This document shows positions 35,452 to 45,100 of a stretch of 64,000 nucleotides of DNA, in pieces (positions within the stretch are counted from its first letter, which is position 1; each line of letters starts with the position of its first letter). A model generated the notes under the pieces. It searched no databases. It was not told the origin of the DNA and worked only from the letters and a program-made list of their open reading frames with translations. The translations under genes and the position numbers were made by a program. This DNA is from Clostridium sp. UBA701 (GTDB lineage: Bacteria; Bacillota; Clostridia; Clostridiales; Clostridiaceae), in contig DBMJ01000013.1 of NCBI GenBank assembly GCA_002298125.1, forward strand, positions 20,203 to 84,202, in the 5' to 3' direction.

Positions 35452-35634
35452 AATTAATCCCCCAAAGCATCTGTGTCTTTCGTATTTTTATAACCCATTG
35501 TATTATAGCATTGAAAGGTTTTAGCTAGCAAAATATAATAGGACTTGATATTTTCACAAGGATTATATTATTGCCTTAATATAGTATATAATTAAGTATA
35601 GAGGTCTAATGCATTTTAAATGGAGGGGAAAAGC

Positions 35635-35826
35635 ATGTACGAATACAAGTATGTAGAATGTTCTATGGGGGGAATTTTCACTGGAGATAATCATCAGGAA
35701 ATTATTAATGAACATGCAAAGCAGGGCTGGAGGCTTATTCAAATTGTCCCTTTATATTATACAATGGAGGGAAGAGCAAAGAACTTTGAAATAATATTTG
35801 AGAGAAAGCTAGAAGAAAATATATAG
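35635..35826 (+). CDS. DUF4177 protein
   Basis: 63 residues. MYEYKYVECSMGG, then HAKQGWRLIQIVPLYYT and NFEIIFERKL match DUF4177, small two-layer proteins of unknown function. ATG at 35635 preceded by GGAGGGG. Single gene. Confidence 0.8.
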   Translation: MYEYKYVECSMGGIFTGDNHQEIINEHAKQGWRLIQIVPLYYTMEGRAKNFEIIFERKLEENI

Positions 35827-35887
35827 AGCTAAGAATGGCTGTATCGCGGGAGATTTTCTGCAAAGTTCCCATTTTACCAATTACAGA

Positions 35888-35916
35888 TTGACATTCCTTA
35901 CAATATATACTAATAT
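35888..35916 (+). promoter_or_regulatory. Promoter of an apparently decayed small gene
   Basis: TTGACA at 35888 and TAATAT at 35911 with 17-base spacing; about 40 bases upstream of an ATG with GAGGGAG. Confidence 0.55.
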
Positions 35917-35956
35917 AATCTTTGTAAATCAAATGAATTTGTGAGGGAGTGCTGAA

Positions 35957-36126
35957 ATGATTTTGTTGTTATAATTTTTAATCTGAATTTAGTTATTAAA
36001 CTAAATAGCTTGGTTGGACATAGTTTTTTCACAGCTTTTTACCTATTTAAATTAGGTTTATTTGTTGTGGGCAGTGTTAACCTTTTAGATTTAAAGTTAG
36101 GAACAACAGCATTTACAGTCCTTTAA
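35957..36126 (+). pseudogene. Frameshifted small membrane protein remnant
   Basis: ATG at 35957 with a good ribosome site reads only MILLL and a stop; shifting frame gives an open stretch of about 50 codons (VIIFNLNLVIKLNSLVGHSF, TAFYLFKLGLFVVGSVNLL) ending at 36126. The pattern suggests a small hydrophobic protein with a one-base change. The family is not certain. The rest of the gap to 36460 has only the hairpin listed. Confidence 0.35.
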
Positions 36127-36303
36127 TAAAATGATGAAATTGATGGTTTAATATGTATTTATAATTTCACATGGATACGTAATTATAAATATATGACCTA
36201 AGGGTATATCCAATGGTATAGTTGTGATATACGCTAATTTTGTTATATTTAGGAAATAACGCTGTACTGTCTTAGCAGTATGGCATTTTTATTTTCTTTT
36301 CTT

Positions 36304-36356
36304 AATCAAAGGGACTGTAGGTGAGTTAATTTCATCAGCAGTCCCTTTTTGATTGG
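36304..36356. terminator. Hairpin AATCAAAGGGACTG / CAGTCCC..TTGATT
   Basis: Long stem with a 17-base loop and a T run in the right arm. Functions plausibly as a terminator or stable RNA end; no gene precedes it except the remnant at 35957. Confidence 0.55.
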
Positions 36357-36460
36357 GGTGGTAATCAAGGAATATGCAGTTTAAAAAATCGAATGAAAGG
36401 TTTTGTAAGTGGTATGAAAGACAATAGTACGCAATAAATAAAATATTGGAGGAAATGATT

Positions 36461-37639
36461 ATGGAAAGATATAAAAATATAAATTCAATTAAGGAAGTAA
36501 AGGAAATTCTTCAAAATTTCCAAGAGTTATATGCAAAAAAAGATATGAGCCAGCTTGAGACTTTTGTAAAGGAAGCATTTTCTTTACAGGATGGACTTGC
36601 TGTGCTTGGAAGCGGAATGAACCAATGGTGCTTTAATACCGATGACATAAAAACACTTATTAGCTCTCATTGGGCCAATGAAAATAACTACTGGAGAGAA
36701 ATTGATTTTAAATTTGAAGAAGCTAAGATTTTTGCAAATGAAAATGTTGCTTGGGCTGTTACAATTGGGAACATTAGAAATACACTATCTGAGGAAAAAC
36801 AAATTGAAGAGACAATTAACAAGGTGAAGGATATCTTAGGTAGAGAAAAAAAATCAAAGGAAAACGCACTGGAGGCTGTAAGCAAGCTTGCTGATACGCT
36901 AAGACAAGTAGAAGATGGTGAAAATTATGTATGGCCTTTTAGATTTACTTGTGTACTTATAAAGGAAAACAGCACCTGGAAATTTCATCAAATGCAGTTT
37001 TCTCTTGATTCAGAATCATGGACATATAGATTTATTGATGAAAACTATGATAAGAGTATATTTGAAATGTCTAAAGCAAATTCAGACAAAGATATTGAGG
37101 AAATTAGAAGAGTTCTTCAGATATTCCAGGATGGATATACAAAAAGAGATATAAATTATATTGATGAATATATGAAAGAGGTTTTTCTACTTGATGAGGA
37201 ATTAGTAGTAATAGGAACAGATGCAGATGAGCTCTGTTTAGGAATTGAGGCTACTAGAGGAATAGTTGATTCAGATTGGAAATATTGGGGGAATTTCAAG
37301 CTTAATGTAGAGGGGGCTATAATATCTGTTAAGGATGATGTTGCTTATTTTACTACAAAAGCAATTCTAGACAGAATTGTATCTAACGAGGAAATACTTA
37401 AATGGATTAGCGGCACTGCTAAATATACATTTGAATCCGAAAAAACACCAAAACATAAGCTAAGGATAGTTCTTTGTGATATTTTAGATCTTCTTTATCA
37501 AAGTGAAAGAGGGGAAACCTTCATTACGCCAATGAGATTCTCAGGAGTTTTAGTGAAAAAAGATGGAAGGTGGCTCCTTCAACATGTACAATACTCAGAT
37601 TATGCTGACGGAATGCCTGGGGTAAGAATAGTAAAGTAA
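36461..37639 (+). CDS. Tandem SnoaL/NTF2-like protein
   Basis: 392 residues made of two homologous halves of about 190. Each half starts with EIxxxLQxFQxxYxKxD (KEILQNFQELYAKKDMSQ; RRVLQIFQDGYTKRDINY) and ends with WPFRFTCVLIKENSTWKF or TPMRFSGVLVKKDGRWLL. This is the calcium/calmodulin kinase-like or SnoaL-like NTF2 fold, often a ligand-binding or ketosteroid isomerase-type pocket. Exact activity unknown. No signal peptide. ATG at 36461 lies eight bases after GGAGG. Single gene with its own terminator. Confidence 0.7.
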   Translation: MERYKNINSIKEVKEILQNFQELYAKKDMSQLETFVKEAFSLQDGLAVLGSGMNQWCFNTDDIKTLISSHWANENNYWREIDFKFEEAKIFANENVAWAVTIGNIRNTLSEEKQIEETINKVKDILGREKKSKENALEAVSKLADTLRQVEDGENYVWPFRFTCVLIKENSTWKFHQMQFSLDSESWTYRFIDENYDKSIFEMSKANSDKDIEEIRRVLQIFQDGYTKRDINYIDEYMKEVFLLDEELVVIGTDADELCLGIEATRGIVDSDWKYWGNFKLNVEGAIISVKDDVAYFTTKAILDRIVSNEEILKWISGTAKYTFESEKTPKHKLRIVLCDILDLLYQSERGETFITPMRFSGVLVKKDGRWLLQHVQYSDYADGMPGVRIVK

Positions 37640-37737
37640 AAGCCACTTGATTTGTTGAAGCAGAATTTATTTAAAATGAATTTGTAAAACAAATTAGTAT
37701 ATAAATTTAATCTATTCCTTAAGATATTATTAAAACT

Positions 37738-37772
37738 TGAGCTATTGGATAACCCCAATAGCTCTTTTTAAT
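37738..37772 (+). terminator. Terminator after the NTF2-like gene
   Basis: GAGCTATTGG pairs with CCAATAGCTC, then TTTTT. Confidence 0.85.
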
Positions 37773-37796
37773 AATCCAAATCACCAACATTTCCCC

Positions 37797-37864
37797 TTGA
37801 CAAAAAAAATCATAGTAGTAAAATATATTTTGCATACGAAATATATCAATGTGAAATATTCGTA
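37797..37864 (+). promoter_or_regulatory. Promoter and likely MarR operator
   Basis: TTGACA at 37797-37802 and TAAAAT at 37819-37824 (16-base spacing), followed by an inverted repeat TACGAAATAT (37835-37844) / ATATTCGTA (ending 37864). The repeat sits where a bound MarR protein would block transcription of the exporter operon. Confidence 0.55.
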
Positions 37865-37911
37865 AACTAAATATTATTTGGTAAATTAACATGAGAAAGA
37901 AGGTGAATAAC

Positions 37912-38340
37912 TTGGAGGAGTTAAGTAAGAGCATGCTGATAGTAAGAACCTTAAAACAGATCATGTCTTCTCTTAAAAAAAACATAGAATGCCAATATAA
38001 GGGCTTCAGTCTTACGGGACCTCAGGGTATGCTGATGGGAACTCTAGCTCATTGTGGCGAGATGAAGGTAAGTGACTTAAGTGAAAAGCTCTATCTTTCA
38101 AACAGTACAGTCTCTGGAATAATAGACAGACTAGAAAAACAAGGTTTGGTGGAAAGAATTAGAAGCGAAGAAGATAGAAGAGTGGTATATGTTAAAATAA
38201 CTCCTGAATTTAAAATAATTTCAGAACAACATTTTAAGAAAATACAGAGAGAAATTGAAATGAAAATGAGTAAAGCAAGTCCTGAGGAGCTAGACAAAAT
38301 ACAGGATGGCTTAAATACTCTTAAAAATTTGTTAGAGTAA
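37912..38340 (+). CDS. MarR-family regulator
   Basis: 142 residues from a TTG preceded by AAGAAGGTGAATAAC. The winged helix (VSDLSEKLYLSNSTVSGIID, RLEKQGLVERIRSEEDRR) is typical MarR. Usually represses an adjoining transporter and is released by a ligand. The exporter pair starts 60 bases later, with no terminator between. ATG at 37891 is possible but lacks a ribosome site. Confidence 0.9.
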   Translation: MEELSKSMLIVRTLKQIMSSLKKNIECQYKGFSLTGPQGMLMGTLAHCGEMKVSDLSEKLYLSNSTVSGIIDRLEKQGLVERIRSEEDRRVVYVKITPEFKIISEQHFKKIQREIEMKMSKASPEELDKIQDGLNTLKNLLE

Positions 38341-38399
38341 TAATAAATATTTATAACAATACTCACATTTTATACTAGTAGTAAGGAGTTGACAGAACA

Positions 38400-40625
38400 A
38401 TGTTTAAACTAGCCAAATATCTAAAGCCCTTTATGGCATTGATTTTAGGGGCAGTAATTTTACTTTTTGTTCAGGCGATGTGCGATCTTTCATTACCAGA
38501 TTACATGTCAAATATTGTAAACAAGGGTATACAACAGAGTGGTATTGAAAATGCGGTTCCACAGGCTGTAAGAGTAAGCCAAATGAACAAGCTTACCATA
38601 TTTATGGATGCAAAGGACAAGGATGAAATCCTTAATAATTATACACTTATTGATAAATCAAGCTCAGATTACGATAAGTATTTAAAGAAATACCCTGTTT
38701 TAGAGAAAGAGTCTATATATGTGTTAAAGGATGTTAGCAAGACTGAAATTGACAACATGAACCCTGTACTTGGTAAGGCCTTTCTTGCAGTTACAGGTGT
38801 TGATAAGAGGAAGGCTGAGGCTAAAGATGGAGTAATAAACTTTAATGGCACTAAGCTCCCTGCCAATACAGACCTTTTTGCATTTTTATCCAAATTACCA
38901 GCAGAGCAGAGAAAGAAAATCTCTGAAGACATGGCTGCAAGGTTCACCTCTTTTGGTGAAAATATGATAATTCAAGCTGCTACAAATTCTATAAAAGTTG
39001 AGTATGAGGCCATAGGAATAAATACAGATAAGATTCAAAGCAATTACATTCTAGGTACTGGGCTAATAATGCTTTTAATTTCATTATTTAGTGCAGTTTG
39101 TACCGTGGTTGTAGGACTTTTTGCCTCTAGAACTGCTGCAGGAGTTTCACGTAACCTGCGTAAAGATGTATTTACAAAGGTTGAGAGTTTCTCCAATACA
39201 GAATTTGATAAGTTTTCTACTGCTTCCTTGATAACTAGGACTACAAATGATATTACTCAAATTCAGATGCTGATAGTAATAGCTATAAGAATGATAATCT
39301 ACGCACCTATAATGGGTATTGGCGGAATAATTAAGGCACTTAACAGGAGCGTGTCCATGTCTTGGATTATTGCACTGGCAGTTATAGTGCTCCTTAGCTT
39401 AATAACAAGTGTCTTCTCCGTTGCACTACCTAAATTTAAAGCCATACAGAAGCTTATAGATAGATTAAACCTGGTAACCCGTGAAAATCTTTCAGGCATG
39501 ATGGTAATAAGAGCCTTCAACACTCAGAAATTTGAGGAAAATAGGTTTGATAAGGCAAATAAAGACCTTACAGGAACAAACCTCTTTGTAAATCGAATAA
39601 TGGTAGTTATGTTCCCTGCAATGATGCTAATAATGAATGGTATTACCTTGCTCATTGTATGGGTAGGTGCTCATCAGATAGCAGATTCTAGCATGCAGGT
39701 TGGAGATATGATGGCCTTTATGCAGTATGCTATGCAAATATTATTTTCCTTCATCATGATGTCCTTTATGTTCATTATGATACCAAGAGCTTCCGTTTCT
39801 GCACAGAGAATTGCTGAAGTTTTAGAGGTAGAGCCTACTATAGTAGACCCAGAACAGCCTAAGCATTTTAACGAAAAGGTTGAGGGTGTTGTAGAATTTA
39901 AAGATGTTTCCTTTAGATATCCTGGTGCTGAGGAGGATGTGCTTAAAAATATCAGCTTTAAGGCCTTACCTGGTGAAACCACAGCCTTTATCGGTTCCAC
40001 CGGTGCTGGTAAAACTACACTTATCAACTTAATTCCTCGCTTCTATGATGTCACTTCTGGTGAAGTTTTAATCGATGGTGTGGATATTAGAGATATTACT
40101 CAGTATGAACTTAGGGATCAAATTGGCTATATTCCTCAGAAGGGCTCGCTGTTTCAAGGCACCATTGAATCCAATCTAAAGTATGCAGATGAGAATGCTT
40201 CAAAAGAGGATATAGTAACAGCTGCTGAAATTGCACAGGCTATGGATATCATAAATGAAAAGCCTGAAGGTTTTGATAGTGAAATATCCCAGGGAGGAGC
40301 AAATGTATCAGGTGGACAGAAGCAGAGATTGTCTATAGCTCGTGCTCTAGTTAAGAAGCCTCAGATTTATATATTTGATGACAGCTTCTCAGCTCTTGAC
40401 TTTAAGACAGATTCCATGCTTCGAAAGGCATTAAAGGCACAGACTGCCTCTAGCACTCTTTTAATCGTTGCACAGCGTATTTCAACAATAATGCATGCTG
40501 AACAGATAATCGTCCTTGATGAAGGCAGAATAGTTGGTATAGGCACCCATGAGGAGCTTATGAAAAATTGTGAAACCTATAAGGAAATTGCATTATCACA
40601 GCTCTCAAAGGAGGAATTAGCATGA
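38400..40625 (+). CDS. Heterodimeric ABC exporter subunit, degenerate ATP site
   Basis: 741 residues: six membrane segments plus a large insertion of about 170 residues between the first two, then an ATPase domain with GSTGAGKTTL, NVSGGQKQRLS and IYIFDDSFSALD. The Walker B catalytic Glu is Asp (DDS instead of DEA), the mark of the non-catalytic site partner in exporters of the BmrC/LmrC kind. Likely drug or peptide efflux. The stop overlaps the next start by ATGA. Confidence 0.9.
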   Translation: MFKLAKYLKPFMALILGAVILLFVQAMCDLSLPDYMSNIVNKGIQQSGIENAVPQAVRVSQMNKLTIFMDAKDKDEILNNYTLIDKSSSDYDKYLKKYPVLEKESIYVLKDVSKTEIDNMNPVLGKAFLAVTGVDKRKAEAKDGVINFNGTKLPANTDLFAFLSKLPAEQRKKISEDMAARFTSFGENMIIQAATNSIKVEYEAIGINTDKIQSNYILGTGLIMLLISLFSAVCTVVVGLFASRTAAGVSRNLRKDVFTKVESFSNTEFDKFSTASLITRTTNDITQIQMLIVIAIRMIIYAPIMGIGGIIKALNRSVSMSWIIALAVIVLLSLITSVFSVALPKFKAIQKLIDRLNLVTRENLSGMMVIRAFNTQKFEENRFDKANKDLTGTNLFVNRIMVVMFPAMMLIMNGITLLIVWVGAHQIADSSMQVGDMMAFMQYAMQILFSFIMMSFMFIMIPRASVSAQRIAEVLEVEPTIVDPEQPKHFNEKVEGVVEFKDVSFRYPGAEEDVLKNISFKALPGETTAFIGSTGAGKTTLINLIPRFYDVTSGEVLIDGVDIRDITQYELRDQIGYIPQKGSLFQGTIESNLKYADENASKEDIVTAAEIAQAMDIINEKPEGFDSEISQGGANVSGGQKQRLSIARALVKKPQIYIFDDSFSALDFKTDSMLRKALKAQTASSTLLIVAQRISTIMHAEQIIVLDEGRIVGIGTHEELMKNCETYKEIALSQLSKEELA

Positions 40626-42469
40626 GTAAGCAAGACAGACGTGGTGGGCATAGACCAATGGGTGGCCCAATGGCCATGATGAAGGGTGAAAAAGCTCGTG
40701 ACTTCAAAGGCACAATGAAAAAGCTAATAAACTATTTAAAAACCTATACGGTTTCTATGATAATAGTGTTGATATTTGCAGTTGGCAGTGTGGCATTTTC
40801 AATAGCAGGTCCAAAGATTTTGGGAAAAGCCACTACAAACCTCTTTGAAGGTATTATAGCTAAAATTTCCGGTACAGGTAATGTAGATTTTAACTATATC
40901 GGTAGAATAATGATTATACTTATTGCTCTATATTTGACAAGTGCTATATTTAGCTATATTCAGGGTTGGATAATGTCAAATATATCTATGAAGGTAAGCT
41001 ATAACTTCAGAAGGGATATCTCAGAAAAAATCAACCGTATGCCCCTAAGATATTTTGATGGTACAAATCATGGTGAAGTACTGTCACGTGTTACAAATGA
41101 CGTTGATACTCTGAGCCAGACCCTTAATCAAAGCTTGAGTCAGATTATTACATCAGTTACCACAGTAGTAGGTGTTCTTGTGATGATGCTAACAATAAGC
41201 TGGCAGATGACTGTTGTAGCGCTTTGTATTATTCCTGTTTCAATGCTGCTTATATTGTCCATTGTAAAGCGTTCTCAAAAGTATTTTAAGCAGCAGCAGG
41301 ATTTTTTAGGAAATGTAAATGGTCATGTTGAGGAAATGTATGGCGGTCATTTAGTAATGAAGGCCTTTAATGGAGAGAAAAACAGTGTTGACAAATTTGA
41401 CAAAATGAATGATAAGCTCTTTGGTGTAGCTTGGAAGTCTCAATTCCTAACCAGCATAATGATGCCACTTATGAATTTTGTAGGTAACCTAGGCTATGTG
41501 GCAGTATGTATTTTAGGAGGCTATCTTGCAGCTAAAAGAACTATAGAGGTTGGTGACATACAGGCCTTTATACAGTATGTACGCCAATTTACTCAACCAA
41601 TTAGTCAGATTGCCAATATTTCAAATATACTTCAGCAGACTGCTGCTTCAGCAGAAAGAGTGTTTGAATTCTTGGCTGAAGAGGAAGAAATACCGGAGGC
41701 TGCAAACCCTGTTAAGCTTGAAAAGGTTGATGGCAGAGTTGACTTTAAATCCGTTAAATTTGGTTATAATGCTGATAAAACCATCATTAATGACTTCTCC
41801 GCCTCCATTAAACCCGGCCAGAAGGTTGCTATTGTTGGACCTACTGGAGCAGGTAAAACTACCATGGTTAAACTGCTCATGCGCTTTTATGACGTAAACG
41901 AAGGTGCAATTATGGTTGATGGATATGATATAAGAGATTTTTCTCGTAAGGATTTACGTTCTATGTTTGGTATGGTTTTACAGGATACTTGGCTCTATAA
42001 TGACTCCATAATGGAAAATATCCGATATGGCAGGCTTGATGCTACAGATGAAGAGGTTAAAAGTGCTGCCAAGGCTGCACATGTAGACAGCTTTGTTCAT
42101 ACTCTTCCCAAGGGCTATAACATGGTGCTAAACGAAGAGGCTTCAAATGTATCCCAGGGACAAAAGCAGCTTTTAACTATAGCAAGAGCTATACTTGCAG
42201 ATCCAAAGATCCTTATTCTAGACGAGGCTACAAGCTCTGTAGATACACGTACTGAGGTCCAAATCCAAAGGGCTATGGATAACTTGATGAAGAACAGAAC
42301 CAGTTTTATAATTGCTCATAGACTTTCAACAATTCGTGATGCTGATTTAATTCTTGTTATGCAAAACGGAGACATTGTTGAGCAGGGTACTCATAATGAG
42401 CTTCTTGCAAGAGGCGGCGTCTATGCTAACCTCTATAACAGCCAATTTGAAACTACCCAGGTTGGATAA
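40622..42469 (+). CDS. Heterodimeric ABC exporter subunit, canonical ATP site
   Basis: 615 residues with six membrane segments and an ATPase domain: GPTGAGKTTMVKL, NVSQGQKQLLTIA and ILILDEATSSVD with the catalytic Glu. Begins with a basic, Gly-Met-rich N terminus (GGHRPMGGPMAMMKGEKARD). It pairs with the upstream subunit, which has the degenerate site. The start overlaps its stop; terminator follows immediately. Confidence 0.92.
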   Translation: MSKQDRRGGHRPMGGPMAMMKGEKARDFKGTMKKLINYLKTYTVSMIIVLIFAVGSVAFSIAGPKILGKATTNLFEGIIAKISGTGNVDFNYIGRIMIILIALYLTSAIFSYIQGWIMSNISMKVSYNFRRDISEKINRMPLRYFDGTNHGEVLSRVTNDVDTLSQTLNQSLSQIITSVTTVVGVLVMMLTISWQMTVVALCIIPVSMLLILSIVKRSQKYFKQQQDFLGNVNGHVEEMYGGHLVMKAFNGEKNSVDKFDKMNDKLFGVAWKSQFLTSIMMPLMNFVGNLGYVAVCILGGYLAAKRTIEVGDIQAFIQYVRQFTQPISQIANISNILQQTAASAERVFEFLAEEEEIPEAANPVKLEKVDGRVDFKSVKFGYNADKTIINDFSASIKPGQKVAIVGPTGAGKTTMVKLLMRFYDVNEGAIMVDGYDIRDFSRKDLRSMFGMVLQDTWLYNDSIMENIRYGRLDATDEEVKSAAKAAHVDSFVHTLPKGYNMVLNEEASNVSQGQKQLLTIARAILADPKILILDEATSSVDTRTEVQIQRAMDNLMKNRTSFIIAHRLSTIRDADLILVMQNGDIVEQGTHNELLARGGVYANLYNSQFETTQVG

Positions 42470-42472
42470 CTA

Positions 42473-42526
42473 TTAAAAAAGGCAGTGTACATGGTTAAGT
42501 TTAACCAATGTGCACTGCCTTTTTAA
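42473..42526. terminator. Strong bidirectional terminator
   Basis: AAAAAGGCAGTG..ACAT pairs with ATGT..CACTGCCTTTTT. Closes the exporter operon on plus and probably the DUF4097 operon on minus. Confidence 0.9.
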
Positions 42527-42554
42527 TTATAGAATTTTACTCATGGTCACAAGA

Positions 42555-43493
42555 TCATTTCTCTGAAAGTTTAATGTTTCCCGAGGTAGTCTGAGCACTG
42601 AGCTTCTTATACGGCCCGTTACCTACTTTTACTGTGGCATCATTTCCCCTTTTATTTTTATAGCTTAAATCGAAGCTTGAATTTATATCTCCAGAGGTAC
42701 ACTTACCTTGAAATTCAAAGCTCAATCCTTGGGGTACAGTCAAGCTTATATTTCCTGAGGAAGCCTTTACCTTAGAGCTTTCATCAATTTCCTTATAGCC
42801 TACTGCTATATTGCCAGAGGTCACTTCTATTTGTCCTGATCCTGAAAGAGCAGCTATATCTATATTCCCAGAGGTAGTATCTAATTCATAGGCCTTAACT
42901 AACAGGTTATTTGCCTTTATATTTCCTGAACTAGCTCTTAGACTAATACTATTTGCTGTAATGCTGCTTCTTGAGTTAAAGTTTCCTGAGCTTTGTGACA
43001 TTATTACATCCCTTAAGGTTATGTCATTGCTTATATTAATATTTCCTGAGGATAACTTCACCTCTAAATCCTTACCATAGCCTTTAGGTATAAAAACCTC
43101 AATTTTACGATTAATATGTCCAAAGCTAAAGATATTAAATACTGTATTAGGATTTCCTTTTCTTATTGAAATAGTATTTCCTTCCTTAGTCAGTGTAAAC
43201 TTTTCTTTTTCTTCCAGGGTACCGCTAGAGCTTTCAATTACCTTAAGTTTATCCTCCTCAGTAGAGGATATTACCACATCCTCACTTGATAAATCTAAAT
43301 AAATTTTATCACAGTCTTCTATGTATACACTCTCCTCCTTTTGGAGCTTAGTAGATATTCCATTGCCCTTGAAATCTATAAAAAAATCACCAGCACCCTT
43401 ACCAGTGCGTATACCATAGACAAGCAAAGAGGTGAGAAATATAGCAATGAAAGACCATATTATAATCATTATTATTTTTAGTCTTTTATACAT
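42555..43493 (-). CDS. DUF4097 beta-strand repeat membrane protein
   Basis: 312 residues. One N-terminal membrane segment (IIMIIIWSFIAIFLTSLLVYG) then a long series of short repeats, each like SSGNINISNDI or TSGNIDIAAL, typical of DUF4097, which forms a right-handed beta solenoid. The outside face may bind ligand or protein. Last gene of a PadR/HAAS/DUF4097 operon; starts four bases after the previous stop. Confidence 0.85.
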   Translation of the reverse strand: MYKRLKIIMIIIWSFIAIFLTSLLVYGIRTGKGAGDFFIDFKGNGISTKLQKEESVYIEDCDKIYLDLSSEDVVISSTEEDKLKVIESSSGTLEEKEKFTLTKEGNTISIRKGNPNTVFNIFSFGHINRKIEVFIPKGYGKDLEVKLSSGNINISNDITLRDVIMSQSSGNFNSRSSITANSISLRASSGNIKANNLLVKAYELDTTSGNIDIAALSGSGQIEVTSGNIAVGYKEIDESSKVKASSGNISLTVPQGLSFEFQGKCTSGDINSSFDLSYKNKRGNDATVKVGNGPYKKLSAQTTSGNIKLSEK

Positions 43494-43497
43494 TTCA

Positions 43498-44154
43498 TCA
43501 CTCCTTTAGTTCAAAGGCCAAAGTTATAATTTTCTCAATGGCTGCTCCAATTATAAAAATAATCCATGAATATGCCCAAATACCAAATATGAAGCTTGTA
43601 ATAAGATAAATTGCAACAATCAAGGTCCAAACAATAGACTTTATGGATTGAAGTAATTTATTCTTGTGAGAATTTTTTGATTTCCATTGTTTAAATTCCT
43701 CCACCATAGTATCATCAGTCTTCATATATTTAGGACGTGAGATGGCATTATATATGATAAGTCCTGTAGCTACAGCATCAATGGTGAGCATTATACACAC
43801 TCCTATAGTACCATCTAATCCAAATACCTCAGTGCATAGTATTAAAATTACAACGCTTATGATATACATGCCTATTGAAATAGACAACACTAATGCTGAC
43901 TTCTGCCTCTCCTTCTTTATTTCCTCATAGTTAAAAACGTCATTCTCCCTTAGACCTCTTAAGAGGTCATCTATGTCTCCAATACCTGCAATGGCATTAT
44001 TTATAGCCTCATCCTCATCCTTGCCAGCTGCAATTAAATCATTGTATTTATCTATAAGATTTGCCATAAGCTCCTCTTTTAGTTCATTTGCTCTACGAGT
44101 CTTTGGTGCATTCTCAAAGAGCTCATCCACCCTTTTTCGTAACCTTTCATACAT
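43498..44154 (-). CDS. HAAS-domain (DUF1700-like) membrane protein
   Basis: 218 residues. An N-terminal helical HAAS domain (RVDELFENAPKTRRANELKE, IAGIGDIDDLLRGL) and four hydrophobic segments (SISIGMYIISVVILILCTEV and others). In such operons the HAAS protein and PadR act together as a signalling pair, in the way DUF1700 partners do; exact role unknown. Ribosome site TATAGGAGGG. Confidence 0.8.
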   Translation of the reverse strand: MYERLRKRVDELFENAPKTRRANELKEELMANLIDKYNDLIAAGKDEDEAINNAIAGIGDIDDLLRGLRENDVFNYEEIKKERQKSALVLSISIGMYIISVVILILCTEVFGLDGTIGVCIMLTIDAVATGLIIYNAISRPKYMKTDDTMVEEFKQWKSKNSHKNKLLQSIKSIVWTLIVAIYLITSFIFGIWAYSWIIFIIGAAIEKIITLAFELKE

Positions 44155-44183
44155 TCTATTTCCCTCCTATACTTCTAATTCTT

Positions 44184-44534
44184 TTAATAATTATTAGCTA
44201 TGACTTCTTCATCATGAATCAAAGTATCAATTAATTCCTTTGCTTCCTTCCAATCTGCTTTGTTTTGCTCCAGTGCCGCTCGGCCTAATTTAGTTATGGA
44301 ATAATATCTTCTTCTTGCACCGGTGGTTTCATCTCCCCAATAGGAGATTATCATAGAGGCTTGCTCTAGCCTTCTAAAGGCTGAATACAGAGTTGCCTCC
44401 TTTAATTCATACTGGTTATTGGTCTTCTCTTGTATAGACTTGTTTATCTCATAACCATAGCTATCCTTCTTTGCTAAATGTGCTAAAATAATGGTTTCTG
44501 TATGTCCCCTTATTATGTCTGAAGTAATAGACAT
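44184..44534 (-). CDS. PadR-family regulator
   Basis: 116 residues with the PadR winged helix (IILAHLAKKDSYGYEINKSI, KEATLYSAFRRLEQ, GARRRYYSITKLGRAAL). Usually represses its own operon, here HAAS and DUF4097 genes on the same strand 30 bases away. Start preceded by GAAGGGAG. Confidence 0.9.
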   Translation of the reverse strand: MSITSDIIRGHTETIILAHLAKKDSYGYEINKSIQEKTNNQYELKEATLYSAFRRLEQASMIISYWGDETTGARRRYYSITKLGRAALEQNKADWKEAKELIDTLIHDEEVIANNY

Positions 44535-44849
44535 GTCCTCACTCCCTTCTCTCCATTATATGTTCATCCCTACTCTCTCTTTTATAGTTATATTATATTT
44601 ATATATACCTCGCCTGTCAATGTATATTTATTTTTAATATATTATTTTGTAATATATATAGGCAGTACCCTCATAGAACATACTCTTCTAGCTCTTACTT
44701 TATTGTTATATAATAACAGCAAGTATTATTAATAACAGCATAGTAAACATATCTAGAGGCTTGTTAAATTCTGCTATAAAAATATTAAATAATTTGTTTA
44801 CTTTATTACTCCAAAGTGATATATTATTATAAATTCATATTTGTAGTAA
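44535..44849. other. Intergenic upstream of the T-box
   Basis: About 315 very AT-rich bases between the divergent PadR gene and the serS leader; promoters for both must lie here. No recognisable gene. Confidence 0.5.
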
Positions 44850-45082
44850 TGATGGAAAATAAAACTCTGTAAGCAGCAAAGAGAGCTGACGTTTGGTGTA
44901 AGTCAGTGTGCTTTTTAGTCCTTCCACTTCCGGAGCTATTAGTGAAAAACTAAAGGGTGTGACCTTTATATCACTGTTGAGTGGTCATATTTTACATGGC
45001 AATAGGAGTGGCAACGCGGGATTATTTACTCTCGTCTCTATATTTTATTTATGGAGATGGGGGTTTTTTGTTTTAATAATAA
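44850..45082 (+). promoter_or_regulatory. T-box leader of serS
   Basis: Stem I elements AGAGAGCTGACG and TTGGTGTAAGTCAG near 44881-44905, the T-box sequence AGGAGTGGCAACGCGGG at 45004-45020, and a terminator stem (CTCGTCTCTATA / ATGGAGATGGGGG then TTTTTT) at 45030-45070. Uncharged serine tRNA would stabilise the antiterminator. The specifier triplet was not resolved confidently. Confidence 0.85.
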
Positions 45083-45100
45083 ATAAATGGAGGTATTAAG

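Noticed and set aside
44908..45099. 63-codon frame inside the serS leader
   Set aside because: Coincides with T-box elements and the terminator; no ribosome site.
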